NCBI RefSeq assembly: GCF_011290365.1
Contig: NZ_CP049786.1
Location: 620,001 to 684,000 of the forward strand
Direction: 5' to 3'
DNA from: Leclercia sp. 29361
GTDB lineage: Bacteria; Pseudomonadota; Gammaproteobacteria; Enterobacterales; Enterobacteriaceae
Length of the DNA: 64,000 nt
The notes under the pieces were generated by a model that ran no database searches, was not told the DNA's origin, and saw only the letters and a program-made list of their open reading frames with translations. Of the stretch, positions 1-9,300 are shown one piece after another (within the stretch, counting starts at the first letter, position 1; each line of letters begins with the position of its first letter). The position numbers and the translations under genes were made by a program.

Positions 1-1116
1 AATCATCCAGTCGCGCCGCTGCTGATAGAGGGCGCGCATCTTTTTCAGATGGCGGAAGAAGTGGCCGTCGTTGAGGAAGGCGGTGAGGATCTTCTGCGTC
101 AGCACCGGCTGGCCGCTGGCGAGCAGATCGGCGCAGTCGTTAAAGGCCGATACCGTGCTGGCGGGCATCACCACGTAGCCGAGGCGCAGGGACGGCATCA
201 CCGTTTTGCTGAAGGTACCCATGTAGATCACCCGATCCTGACGATCGAGGCTTTTCAGCGACGGCAGCACCTTGCGGGTGTAGTGAAACTCGCCGTCGTA
301 GTCGTCCTCGATGATCCAGGCCTCGTTCTGCCCGGCCCAGTCGAGTAGCTGCTGCCTGCGTGGCAGCGACAGCGTCACCGCCAGCGGGCTCTGGTGCGAC
401 GGAGTGACAATGGCAAAGCGGGCGTCGGCGTGCTGGCGCAGCAGATAGTCGGTGTCCATCCCGGAACGATCCACCGGCACGGTGTGCAGGCGCGGCACGA
501 TCCGCCGGAGCAGCTGCTGGCCCATAAAATAGCCCGGATCTTCAAACACCACCTTGTCGCTGCGGCTGGCGAGGGTGTCGAGGATCAGCCGCAGGCTGCC
601 GCTGTAGCCGCTGGTGATCAGCACCTGGTCCGGCGTGCAGGACAAGCCACGGGAGATATTCAGGTAGCTGGCGATCGCCTGGCGCAGGGGCCCCCAGCCC
701 ATCACCGGCGGGTTGAGCATCTCCTCCTGACGCATGGCGCGCACCGCCTGTCCGGCCAGCAGCAGCCACTTTTTATACGGGAAACTGTCCAGCGCCGGGA
801 TGCCGGGGCGCAAAAAGCCCGCCCGTTCCCGCTGGCTGACCAGCGATTCCGGCAGTTTGCCCGTCAGCGGGTCATCGGGCGGTGGAGGCATGGCGGGAAG
901 GGTTAAGTCCGGGTTGACCCGTGTGCCGCGCGCCCCCTGGCTCACCAGATAGCCCTCGCCGATCAGAATGGCATAGGCGGTTTCAACCGTTTTGCGCGCC
1001 ACCTTCAGCTCTTCCGCCATCACGCGGATGGCGGGCACCTTGTCGCCGGGTTTGAGGACGCCGCGGGTGATGTTGTCCCGGTAGCGGGTGTAGATGTCGT
1101 GATAGCCCGGCTTCAT
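1..1116 (-). CDS. MocR/PdxR-type GntR regulator with aminotransferase domain (partial)
   Basis: The gene starts at the ATG at 1116 (MKPGYHDIYTRYRDN...) and runs off the left edge, so the C-terminus is missing. About 370 residues are visible. The N-terminal 70 residues form a GntR winged helix (GDKVPAIRVMAEELKVARKT), followed by a class I aminotransferase-like domain. The Asp-rich motif IIEDDYDGEF and the PLP-lysine segment MGTFSKTVMPSLRLGY are both present, so PLP binding looks intact. MocR proteins usually sense PLP or an amino-compound and often control a divergent neighbour. Here the neighbour is the AhpD-like gene about 100 bp away, its likely target by inference. Confidence 0.9.
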   Translation of the reverse strand, partial: MKPGYHDIYTRYRDNITRGVLKPGDKVPAIRVMAEELKVARKTVETAYAILIGEGYLVSQGARGTRVNPDLTLPAMPPPPDDPLTGKLPESLVSQRERAGFLRPGIPALDSFPYKKWLLLAGQAVRAMRQEEMLNPPVMGWGPLRQAIASYLNISRGLSCTPDQVLITSGYSGSLRLILDTLASRSDKVVFEDPGYFMGQQLLRRIVPRLHTVPVDRSGMDTDYLLRQHADARFAIVTPSHQSPLAVTLSLPRRQQLLDWAGQNEAWIIEDDYDGEFHYTRKVLPSLKSLDRQDRVIYMGTFSKTVMPSLRLGYVVMPASTVSAFNDCADLLASGQPVLTQKILTAFLNDGHFFRHLKKMRALYQQRRDWMI

Positions 1117-1217
1117 GTCCTACCTCATTTCGCGCTTTTTGTATCTTTTTACTATGTCATGAACGGCGTAGATTTGCCCCATTGCATTTCATATGCCGCA
1201 CATCAAGAGGAAAGACA

Positions 1218-1697
1218 ATGAGCACTCGCGTTAACCACCATAAAGCCACACCTGCCCTCGCTAAAGCGCTCTCCGACCTGAGCATGGCGGTGAGCCAGAC
1301 CTCCATCGACCCGGCGCTGAAGCACCTGATCGACATCCGCGTCTCCCAGCTCAACGGCTGCACCTTCTGTCTGGATATGCATGCGAAAGAGGCCAAAATT
1401 GCCGGCGAGCGCGAGCTGCGCCTCTACCACCTGACCGCATGGCGCGAGTCACCGCTGTTCAGCGCCCGTGAAAAAGCGGCGCTGGCCTTCACCGAAGCCC
1501 TGACCCAGATCGGCCCGCACGGCGTCAGCGACGTGCTGTACCGCAGCGTGGCGGAACACTATTCGGAAATTGAGATCTCCGAGCTGAACTTTGCGATCGT
1601 GGCGATCAACGCCTGGAACCGCTTAGGGATCACCTCCCGGATGGAACCCGGCGCGCTGGATGGCGCCTACGGCCTGAACAAAGCTAACCTCGAGTAA
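1218..1697 (+). CDS. Carboxymuconolactone decarboxylase / AhpD-like protein
   Basis: A 159-residue protein of the carboxymuconolactone decarboxylase family. The signature NGCTFCLDMH holds a redox CxxC (Cys48, Cys51) with His55 four residues on, the arrangement of AhpD-like alkylhydroperoxidases rather than of true decarboxylases. The ATG at 1218 is preferred because it follows AAGAGGAAAG; an upstream TTG at 1182 lacks a ribosome site. It is divergent from the MocR regulator. Its 3' end overlaps the convergent LysR gene by 14 bp. The likely role is peroxide or reactive electrophile detoxification; the substrate is unknown. Confidence 0.88.
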   Translation: MSTRVNHHKATPALAKALSDLSMAVSQTSIDPALKHLIDIRVSQLNGCTFCLDMHAKEAKIAGERELRLYHLTAWRESPLFSAREKAALAFTEALTQIGPHGVSDVLYRSVAEHYSEIEISELNFAIVAINAWNRLGITSRMEPGALDGAYGLNKANLE

Positions 1698-2586
1698 GAC
1701 CGCGCTCGCGGATCATCGCCACCAGCGCCCGCAGCCCGGGCGGGACGTGGCGATGCCCGGGGTAGTAGAGACGCAGCCCGGCAAAGGGCTGGGACCACTC
1801 CTCCAGCACGCTCACCAGCTCCCCGCTTTCCAGCTCCTGCTGAATATAGAGTTCCGGTAAAAATCCCACCCCCAGACCCGCTTTTACTGCCCGGATCGAA
1901 GCAAACAGATCCGAGGTGGCAAAACGCGGCGGCACCGCCAGGGCGATCTGTTCCCCGCGCCGCGCCAGCTCCCAGCGATAGATCCCCCCGTGGGCCATCC
2001 GCATCCCGATCCCCTGGTGATGCAGCAGATCGTCCGGGGTTTGCGGTATGCCGTAACGGGCAAAATAATCCGGCGTGGCGGTGACCAGCTGACGAATGTC
2101 GGGGGTGAGCGGGACGGCGATCATGTCCTGCGGCACCGACTCCGCGAGGCGCACCCCGGCGTCGTAGCCCTCCGCCACGATATCGATCATCCGCGCTTCG
2201 CTCACCGCCTCGACGCGCATTTTCGGGTAGCGGATCATGTAGTCGATCAGCAGCGCATCCAGGAACAGCGTGCCGACGTTGTTCGGAACGTTCAGGCGCA
2301 GAGTGCCGGCAGGCTCGTCGGTGTCGCTGTGGATCTCTTCATCTGCCTGACGTATTTCCTGCAACGCCGGGCCGATGCGCGCCACATAGCGCTGCCCGGC
2401 GTCGGTAAGCCCCACGCTGCGGGTAGTGCGGTTAAACAGGCGGGTTTGCAGACGGTTCTCCAGCCCGGCAATGGCGTTGCTTACGGCGGTGGCCGACATC
2501 CCCAGCTCCTGGGCGGCGGCGCGAAAGCTGCCGCGACGCACGACGGCCATCACCACTTCCAGCTCGGTCAGTCCTGAACGGTGCAT
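1684..2586 (-). CDS. LysR-family transcriptional regulator
   Basis: A 300-residue LysR regulator. The N-terminal winged helix spans residues 1-65, with the usual [19 protein letters not shown] segment, followed by a periplasmic-binding-protein-like effector domain. It is divergent from the aldehyde dehydrogenase gene at 2687 across 100 bp, so that gene is the probable target. The closest general type is the CrgA/YafC-like LysR subgroup that often sits beside dehydrogenases. The inducer cannot be read from sequence. Confidence 0.9.
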   Translation of the reverse strand: MHRSGLTELEVVMAVVRRGSFRAAAQELGMSATAVSNAIAGLENRLQTRLFNRTTRSVGLTDAGQRYVARIGPALQEIRQADEEIHSDTDEPAGTLRLNVPNNVGTLFLDALLIDYMIRYPKMRVEAVSEARMIDIVAEGYDAGVRLAESVPQDMIAVPLTPDIRQLVTATPDYFARYGIPQTPDDLLHHQGIGMRMAHGGIYRWELARRGEQIALAVPPRFATSDLFASIRAVKAGLGVGFLPELYIQQELESGELVSVLEEWSQPFAGLRLYYPGHRHVPPGLRALVAMIRERGLTRG

Positions 2587-2686
2587 AGATTATCCTGAAA
2601 ATCGAAACAACCTTTGCAGCATAGCGTGGATTATCGCAACGGAGAAGGCGTGCCAGACTGGGTTCATCCAGCCTGAGGAGGTTTAT

Positions 2687-4102
2687 ATGCAGCATATCGA
2701 ACAGATCTATATCAACGGTGAATTTGTCACCCCACACGGCACTGAGCGTTTTGATCTCTGTAATCCGGCGACGGCGAAAACGATCGGTCAGGTGCGGCTG
2801 GCCGACGCGGTGGATGCCGAACGCGCCATTGCCGCCGCGAAAGCCGCTTTTCCGGCGTGGTCGCAAACCACGAAGCAGGAGCGTATTGCCGCGCTGCAAC
2901 GGATGCAGGCTGCGGTGGCGGCCCGCCACGACGATCTGCTGGAGGCGGTGATTGAGGAGTACGGCGCACCCGCGTCGCGCTCAGCGTGGATGGCAAGCTA
3001 TCCGGCGGAGGTTATTGGCCAGGCGATTACGGCGCTGAAGGCGTTCGAATTCACCACCACGGCAGGCGCGGCCAGGGTAGAGATGATTCCGCTGGGCGTT
3101 GCCGGATTGATCACCCCGTGGAACAGCGACGCGGGCTTTATCTGCGGCAAACTGGCGGCGGCACTGGCCGCGGGCTGTACGGCGGTGATCAAACCCAGCG
3201 AGATGAGCGCCCTGCAGACGCAGATCGTGACCGAGGCGCTGCACGCCGCCGACCTGCCGCCGGGGGTGTTTAACATCGTTACCGGGCGCGGCGATACGGT
3301 GGGGGAGACCATCAGCCGTCACCCTCTTGTTGCGAAAATCTCCTTTACCGGGTCAACGCAGACCGGCAAAGCGATCCTGCGCAACGCGGCAGAGAACTTT
3401 ACCCGCGTCACTCTGGAGCTGGGCGGCAAATCCCCGACGCTTATTCTTGATGATGCCGATATCAAACAGGCCGTTTCGCTGGCGGTGCAGGCCGGGCTGA
3501 TGAACAGCGGGCAGGCGTGCGTGGCCGGTACGCGTATCCTGGTGCCTCAGTCGCAGAAAGCGGAATTCGAGCAGGCCCTGGCCCAGGCTATCGCGGCGGT
3601 CAAATCGGGCGATCCGCGCGATAGCGCCACCGAAGTCGGCCCGATGGTCAGTGAAAAACAGTGGCAGCGGGTGCAGGGGTATATTCGCAAAGGGCTGGAG
3701 GAGGGCGCGCGCCTGCTCGCGGGCGGGGAAGGACGGCCGGAAGGCACCCGGGACGGCTGGTTTGTCCGTCCAACGCTGTTTACCGATGTGCATAACCAGA
3801 TGGCCATCGCCCGGGAGGAGATTTTTGGCCCGGTGCTGTGCGTGATCCCGTATCGCGACGAGGCAGAAGCCATCGCTATTGCCAACGACACCGACTACGG
3901 CCTGAGCGCGCTGGTGCTGGGCAGTGACGCGGAACGCGCCCGCCGCGTGGCGGAGCAGATCCAGTCCGGTCGTGTGCTGGTAAATACCCTCGCCCATGAG
4001 CCTGAAGCGCCCTTTGGCGGGTTCAAGCACTCCGGCGTGGGGCGCGAGATGGGGACGTGGGGGATAAACGCGTTTATGGAACCGAAGTCGATCCTCGGCT
4101 AA
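2687..4102 (+). CDS. NAD(P)-dependent aldehyde dehydrogenase
   Basis: A 471-residue aldehyde dehydrogenase. Landmarks are PWNSD near residue 146 (oxyanion-hole Asn), the nucleotide-binding FTGSTQTGK (220-228), the general base in LELGGKSP (Glu244) and the catalytic Cys278 in NSGQACVAG. The start at 2687 is chosen because GAGGAGGT lies 8 bp upstream and [13 protein letters not shown] is a normal family N-terminus; an in-frame opening upstream has no such support. It is divergent from the LysR regulator. The substrate is not determinable; family neighbours act on small aliphatic aldehydes. Confidence 0.92.
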   Translation: MQHIEQIYINGEFVTPHGTERFDLCNPATAKTIGQVRLADAVDAERAIAAAKAAFPAWSQTTKQERIAALQRMQAAVAARHDDLLEAVIEEYGAPASRSAWMASYPAEVIGQAITALKAFEFTTTAGAARVEMIPLGVAGLITPWNSDAGFICGKLAAALAAGCTAVIKPSEMSALQTQIVTEALHAADLPPGVFNIVTGRGDTVGETISRHPLVAKISFTGSTQTGKAILRNAAENFTRVTLELGGKSPTLILDDADIKQAVSLAVQAGLMNSGQACVAGTRILVPQSQKAEFEQALAQAIAAVKSGDPRDSATEVGPMVSEKQWQRVQGYIRKGLEEGARLLAGGEGRPEGTRDGWFVRPTLFTDVHNQMAIAREEIFGPVLCVIPYRDEAEAIAIANDTDYGLSALVLGSDAERARRVAEQIQSGRVLVNTLAHEPEAPFGGFKHSGVGREMGTWGINAFMEPKSILG

Positions 4103-4106
4103 AAAA

Positions 4107-4188
4107 CGCCCGGCGGCGCAAGCTTGCCGGGCCTACGGTTTGGGCCTTTCCAGGCCGGGGAAGCGCAGCGCCACGCGGCCACCCGGCA
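4107..4188. repeat. REP/BIME-type palindromic repeat pair
   Basis: Immediately after the dehydrogenase stop, GCCCGGCGGCGC...GCCGGGCCTAC forms a hairpin. It is followed by a second, inverted and more degenerate unit (AGGCCGGGGAAGCGC...CCACCCGGCA). The same core recurs at five other places in the window. It may protect the mRNA 3' end or bind gyrase or IHF, as is known for enterobacterial BIMEs. Confidence 0.75.
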
Positions 4189-4267
4189 ATAACATTTCGC
4201 TCCTCACCGAAGCATCACCTTTTTCTTTCCTTCATCCTCTCCTGACCCTCACAACGGAGAGATCCTC

Positions 4268-4591
4268 ATGATTGCAGTCCTGTTTGAAGCCAAAGCGCAA
4301 CCCGCGCATCAGGCGCGTTACCTGCAGCTGGCCGCCGAGCTGAAGCCGCTGCTGGCGGATATCGACGGCTTTATCGATATCGAACGTTTTCAGAGCCTGA
4401 CCACCGACGGCAAAATCCTCTCCCTCTCATGGTGGCGGGACGAAGAAGCGATCCGGAGCTGGAAGCAAAACGTCTTTCACCAGGCCGCGCAGGCCGAAGG
4501 GCGAGCGTCGATCTTTGCCTGCTACCGCATTCGCGTGGCGCAGGTGATACGGGAATACGCCTCAGAAACCGGAGGGCACGCCGATGTATGA
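4268..4591 (+). CDS. Antibiotic-biosynthesis-monooxygenase (ABM) fold protein
   Basis: A 107-residue single ABM-domain protein (dimeric ferredoxin-like fold). It opens [15 protein letters not shown] and carries the typical GFIDIERF and [12 protein letters not shown] segments. The ATG follows ACGGAGAG. It is first of a three-gene chain in which every junction overlaps (8 bp with the ACT gene, then 26 bp), implying translational coupling. Family members are quinol or haem monooxygenases or small-molecule binding proteins. No cofactor residue decides between these. Confidence 0.82.
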   Translation: MIAVLFEAKAQPAHQARYLQLAAELKPLLADIDGFIDIERFQSLTTDGKILSLSWWRDEEAIRSWKQNVFHQAAQAEGRASIFACYRIRVAQVIREYASETGGHADV

Positions 4592-4979
4592 CGTCCATGT
4601 GATTTTCAACGACGTGCCCGGGGAGCTGGCACGCTTTGGTCAGCTGCTGGGGCAACACGGCGTGGGGCTGGAGGGCGGCGGCGTATTTGGCGTGGAGGCG
4701 CATTTTCTGGTGGAGGAGGGTGAAAAGGCCCGGCGCGTGCTGCTCGATGGCGGGTTTAACGTGCAGGCGGTGCGCAAGCCGCTGATCCGTAAGCTGAAAC
4801 AGGAGCGTCCCGGCGAGCTGGGGGAGATCGCCGCCGCGCTGGCAGGGCAGGGAGTGTCCATCCTCACCCAGTACAGCGATCATGCGAACCATCTTATTCT
4901 GCTGACGGATAATGATAAGCTGGCCGCAGAGATCACCGGGCCGTGGGTTGCCAATGCTAAAGACCAGTTTACCTCCTGA
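4584..4979 (+). CDS. Tandem ACT-domain protein
   Basis: A 131-residue protein built of two ACT-like ligand-binding halves. The first begins [17 protein letters not shown] and the second [21 protein letters not shown], the classical PGxLxxI/L loop where small ligands (often amino acids) bind. No catalytic domain is attached, so it is a free-standing sensor. It overlaps the ABM gene upstream by 8 bp and the ArsR gene downstream by 26 bp. A role in sensing the metabolite handled by the ABM protein is inference. Confidence 0.8.
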   Translation: MYDVHVIFNDVPGELARFGQLLGQHGVGLEGGGVFGVEAHFLVEEGEKARRVLLDGGFNVQAVRKPLIRKLKQERPGELGEIAAALAGQGVSILTQYSDHANHLILLTDNDKLAAEITGPWVANAKDQFTS

Positions 4980-5649
4980 TAACAGCGCCGCGCTGGAGCT
5001 GGCCGTTGCGGCCGTTGCGACGGCGATGGCGGATCCGTCCCGGGTAAAAATGCTCTGCGCCCTGATGGACGGGCGGGCGTGGACCGCCACCGAGCTCAGC
5101 GCCGTGGCGGATGTGGCCCCCTCTACCGCCAGCGGGCATCTTACCCGGCTGCTGGACGGGAAGCTGATCACCTGCCTGTCTCAGGGTCGGCATCGCTACT
5201 ATCGGCTGGCGGGGCATGACGTCGCGGAGCTGGTGGAGCAGATGATGGGGCTGTCGTGGGGACGTATCACGCCGCCGCAGACCACCGCGCCGGAACCGAT
5301 GCGTCACGCCCGCACCTGCTACGACCATCTGGCGGGCACGGTCGCGGTGCAGATCTATGATTTTATGCAGGCGGAGGGTTGGCTGGTGGCAGATGGGTCG
5401 GGCCTCACCCTGAGCGGGCGCGAGGCGTTTCTGACATTGGGGATCACGTTAAATAGCAAAACCCGGCGTAAAGCCTGCTGCGCCTGTCTGGACTGGAGCG
5501 AGCGGCGGTTTCATCTGGGCGGCGAGGCGGGTGCGGCGCTGCTGGTGCATCTCGAAACCAAAGGCTGGATCCAGCGGGTCGTGGGGTTTCGCGAAGTGGC
5601 AGTGACAGCATCAGGTCAGCGTGCCATCGAGCGGCATTTTAGCCACTGA
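4954..5649 (+). CDS. ArsR/SmtB-family transcriptional regulator with C-terminal extension
   Basis: A 231-residue protein. The N-terminal 90 residues are an ArsR winged helix ([32 protein letters not shown]). The remainder is an extra domain with the motif [14 protein letters not shown]. The start at 4954 ([10 protein letters not shown]) lies inside the 3' end of the ACT gene, which indicates coupled translation. The canonical metal-box Cys pair of ArsR is not visible in helix 3. The C-terminal Cys cluster could be a ligand or redox site. It probably autoregulates this three-gene operon. Confidence 0.87.
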   Translation: MLKTSLPPDNSAALELAVAAVATAMADPSRVKMLCALMDGRAWTATELSAVADVAPSTASGHLTRLLDGKLITCLSQGRHRYYRLAGHDVAELVEQMMGLSWGRITPPQTTAPEPMRHARTCYDHLAGTVAVQIYDFMQAEGWLVADGSGLTLSGREAFLTLGITLNSKTRRKACCACLDWSERRFHLGGEAGAALLVHLETKGWIQRVVGFREVAVTASGQRAIERHFSH

Positions 5650-5655
5650 GACAAC

Positions 5656-5684
5656 GCCCGGCGGCGCACGCTTGCCGGGCCTAC
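5656..5684. repeat. REP-type palindromic unit
   Basis: A single REP-like hairpin (GCCCGGCGGCGC...TTGCCGGGCCTAC) follows the ArsR stop and is nearly identical to the first unit at 4107. The rest of the gap to 5926 is AT-rich and looks like a promoter region for the next gene. No further gene is seen there. Confidence 0.75.
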
Positions 5685-5925
5685 AAAAACAGCACCCACC
5701 CGGCGTCAGCGCGTAACGCTACTTCATAATTATTTGCATCGCTTATATGTAACGCTGAACTTATTCATAAATTAAATCTATTTGGTTTGAGAATTTTCGC
5801 ATGTCGCTTTTTACTATTATCGTGATTGAGGATTCTCATGTAGCATAAAAAATTAAGCTGCGATCCCGCCAGCTAAATAGCGAGTTGTTTAAAAGTGCAA
5901 TGTATTAACAGGGAGAAGATATATT

Positions 5926-6315
5926 GTGTCTAAAATGAAGAGTTACGCAGAGAGCGTGCTGTTCCAGAGTATTATTTCATTATCGGAGGGCACAGGGACG
6001 GTAGACAGCCTTGCCGCACTGTCCGAAAATTATATATCCCGTCTCGGAAGCAGTGATGTCCCCATTCCGCTGCGCAAAGCGCTTAACGATGTTAAAGGCC
6101 TTCTGGCAGCGCTTATCGAAAAAAACTACAGCCAGACCGGCAGTCATGCCGCATGGATGAGCAAAAAGCAGTGTCTGCTGACCCTGATTACGGAGTTATA
6201 TACTGACGTGGTGGCGTGGAATGCGGTTGAACAATATATTTCGGCGTCACAGTTTCTGTTATTTTCTGAAGGGAAAAACGGATCTGAGCGTCATTCGCAT
6301 AACGCGATAAATTAA
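5926..6315 (+). CDS. Small helical protein of unknown function, possibly YmgB/AriR-like
   Basis: A 129-residue protein starting at GTG 5926 behind CAGGGAGAAG. No signal peptide or membrane segment is seen, and the sequence looks all-helical. The segment MSKKQCLLTLITELYTDVVA resembles the NKK-x-IIL-x-LI-x-x-LE pattern of the YmgB/AriR/YcgZ biofilm connector proteins. That is a by-eye likeness only. It is convergent with the large autotransporter, sharing a terminator, and co-localises with a LuxR-type regulator, so a regulatory role in surface attachment is plausible. Its AT-rich promoter region is unlike the flanking genes. Confidence 0.6.
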   Translation: MSKMKSYAESVLFQSIISLSEGTGTVDSLAALSENYISRLGSSDVPIPLRKALNDVKGLLAALIEKNYSQTGSHAAWMSKKQCLLTLITELYTDVVAWNAVEQYISASQFLLFSEGKNGSERHSHNAIN

Positions 6316-6339
6316 TATTCGCCTCTGGTTATAAAAGAA

Positions 6340-6363
6340 AGCCGCATACTCACGTATGCGGCT
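6340..6363. terminator. Bidirectional Rho-independent terminator
   Basis: AGCCGCATAC and GTATGCGGCT form a perfect 10-bp stem with a TCAC loop. A-rich sequence lies on the left and TATTTGTTTTA on the right, so it can terminate both the small gene ending at 6315 and the autotransporter gene ending at 6372. Confidence 0.88.
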
Positions 6364-6371
6364 TATTTGTT

Positions 6372-9300
6372 TTAGAAGGCGAGCGACCAGGTGGCGCTCA
6401 TTGTCTGATTGGTGTCGTGCTGAGAGGCATTCACGTTATAGCCCACGCCGAAGGTCATCGTGCCTTTTTGCATTTTGACCCCCAACTGGCCGTTGAAGGC
6501 GGTATCGTCCATGATCTCTGCGCGGATGGTATCGCTGCCGCTGATGCCCACGGTGCGCAGGGTATTTTGACTCTCCCGGTCGCCGGTGACGGCAACCACG
6601 CCCGCATCGGCCTGAGTACTCATCTTCCAGCCGGAATCCAGCGCGAAGGTTTTCGCCACTTTCACCCCTACCGGGAACTGCCAGATGTTCTGGGTGCCTT
6701 TATCGGTATGGAAGACACGTTCATCCTGACCATTTTTGGTATCAAAGGCCTCGGTCGTGAGCTGGTTATAGCGCACGCCCGCATGAGGAATGATATCCAG
6801 CACGTCGGTTTCGATCAGGTACTCGCCCCGCACGCCCGCGCTGAACAGCATCCCGTCCACGTTCGCCTTCAGCTTATTGCCTGCTTCCATCCAGCCCGGC
6901 TGTTTCTGGTCAACATCGTTGCTGGTCTGGGTCAGGCTGACATCGCCCGTCAGGTTCCAGCGATCCTGGTTCCAGTTCTGGTACAGAGTAACGCCCCAGA
7001 AGCTGAAATCATTGTGGGTGGCGTTGACGTCGCCGCGTGAATCACTGTCGCCATTACCGGCATGGAACGCCGCGCCGCTGCGCAGGGTGCCGTGTTCGGT
7101 CTGCCAGGCTTTATCTCCTCCCATCATCAGGCCATAGAATTTGCTGTTCTGGCCGTAGCTCAGGTTCCCGGCGTTCAGGTCGCTGCTGCGCGGGTTACCG
7201 TACAGAGTGTGAACCCAGACGCTGGCGTCGGTGTCCGCAGGTTGAAGAGCCAGGTTAGCAACGGAGTTACGCTCCAGGACGGCATCCACCGCCGCATTGC
7301 CCGCCGCCCAGGTGTTGTGCTGCACCCCACCCGCGGTGGCGATCTGCGCCGCGCTGTTGACGGTTCTCACCACCTCATCCACGCTCGCCTGTGGCGTATC
7401 GATGGCAACCGACAGATAACGCGCCCCCGCCTGGCTGGCAGAACGTGAGTTCTCCCCGCTGGCGATAAGCTGATCCAGCGCATGGGTGGTGACTACGCCC
7501 GGCAGGACGTCCTGTGCCGCGCGGGCCTGCGTGGTGACCAGCACCGCGCCGTCACGCTCTTCGGTGGTGGCCGTCAGCAGTTTGTTCAGCAGCAGGTTCT
7601 CGTTCTGCCAGCCGTTTCCGGTGAGATTGACGTCGCTAAAGCCCCGGGCAACCGCGTAGGTCTGGTTGGCCTTCGCATCGGCAACGTAGAGTGCGGCGCT
7701 GTCCGCCACGTTCAGGCTGCCGTCGATCGCATTCAGCGCCGCCTGGCCGTTGGTCATCTCTTTGGTGTTAACCATCAGCAGAGAGTGGTCGGCAAAGTCG
7801 ACAGTATTAAAGGCGGCGTCACGGTCGGCGGAGTTGCCGGTCAGAGAGCCGTCGACCCGCAGACCGCCCTGGGAGGCGTTAAGGAATTGCGGGGTATGGA
7901 CAGAGACCGCCGCCGTGATGGCATTTTCACCCCAGGTTAAGCCGCTGTCGGCGAAACGGGCTTCTGCTGCGGTAGTAGTGGTATCCCCCAGTACCAGCAG
8001 GGCGTTCTGACCCACGGTCACGCGACCGTTGATCTCATTGCCGCCACTCGTCACGCGGGAGGCGTTAGCCAGCGTGCCGCCCTCGGTCCATGCCGGGTCG
8101 ATAAACATCCGCGCGCCCTGCAGATCCAAACGTTCTGCCATCAGCGTACCCGCAGCGGTGACATCACCGACGGTGATCTGCGCATCCTGGCTGGCCGTAA
8201 GCTGCCCTGCCTGCAGGGAACCGTTCACCGCCAGCTGGGCGCTTTCCTGCAGCGCCATGTCGCTGTGCAGGGTGGCCTGCTGTTGCACGGTGACCAGGCC
8301 ACTGCTGATAACGCCGGCCGCGGATCCGCCGGAGACCAGAGTATGGTCGCCTGCCACGATGTTCAGTGTGCCTTCCGGGGCCACGGTGACGGTACCGGTG
8401 AGGTGGCTGGTCACATCCTGCATCGCCGTGGTGCCTAAGTTCAGCGTTCCGTTATTGACCGCGACCGCAACAGGCGTATCCGGTGCGCCAGCCACGTCGA
8501 ACAACGCGCCTGCAGCCCCGGTCAGGGTCAGGGTCTGGTTGCCGCCAATTTCCACTGACGGCTGGCCTTCACCTTCAAACCGCAGCTGTGCCGCGCCAAA
8601 GCCGTTACGCACGAAAATGGCATCATCGGTGATCGCATCTTTCTCGCCGATGCTGAGCTGGTTTTTACTGGAGGTGACCTGGGTATTGGCCAGCACCGCC
8701 TGGGTCATAGCGGCGTCGATTACGCTGGCGGTGCCCGCCACGTTATCCGCATTCTGCAGGGTGCCGAGCATCACCAGGCTGTTGCCTTCCGTCGCGCCCA
8801 GCAGATCATTGACCGCCTTCACATAGTCCAGATGGTAGGTGTCATCGGTCAGGATCAGCGTGCTGTCGGTAAAGCTCATGCCTGCCCCGGTCTCGTTATA
8901 GCCCTCAGGCAGCAGGGAGGAGGCCGCCAGGTTGAACAGCTGGTCGGAACTGGTTTGCAGCTGGCTATGGTTGACCATGTTCAGCGACGCGCCGCTGCTC
9001 AGCGCCAGGGTATCGGCGATCAGTTTGGTGTTATCAAAGGTTAAATTGCCGCTGCTCAGCTGCACCGGGGCGGTCATCGTGGTGCCGTTAACGGTCAGGG
9101 CGGTGCCCACGTTGGCGTCAGTAAAGCCGTCGGTCAGGACCAGGTCGCCCGCGACGGCCAGCTTGCCAAAGTTGCTGAACTGCGTCCCGCCAAACTCAGG
9201 CATGTTCGCCAGGTGCAGGGTACTTGCGTCGCCGCTGCCGTACAGATTGCCCGCCACCTCAGTGTTATCCAGCCAGATGTCGGAGCGGAGCACCGTTGTG

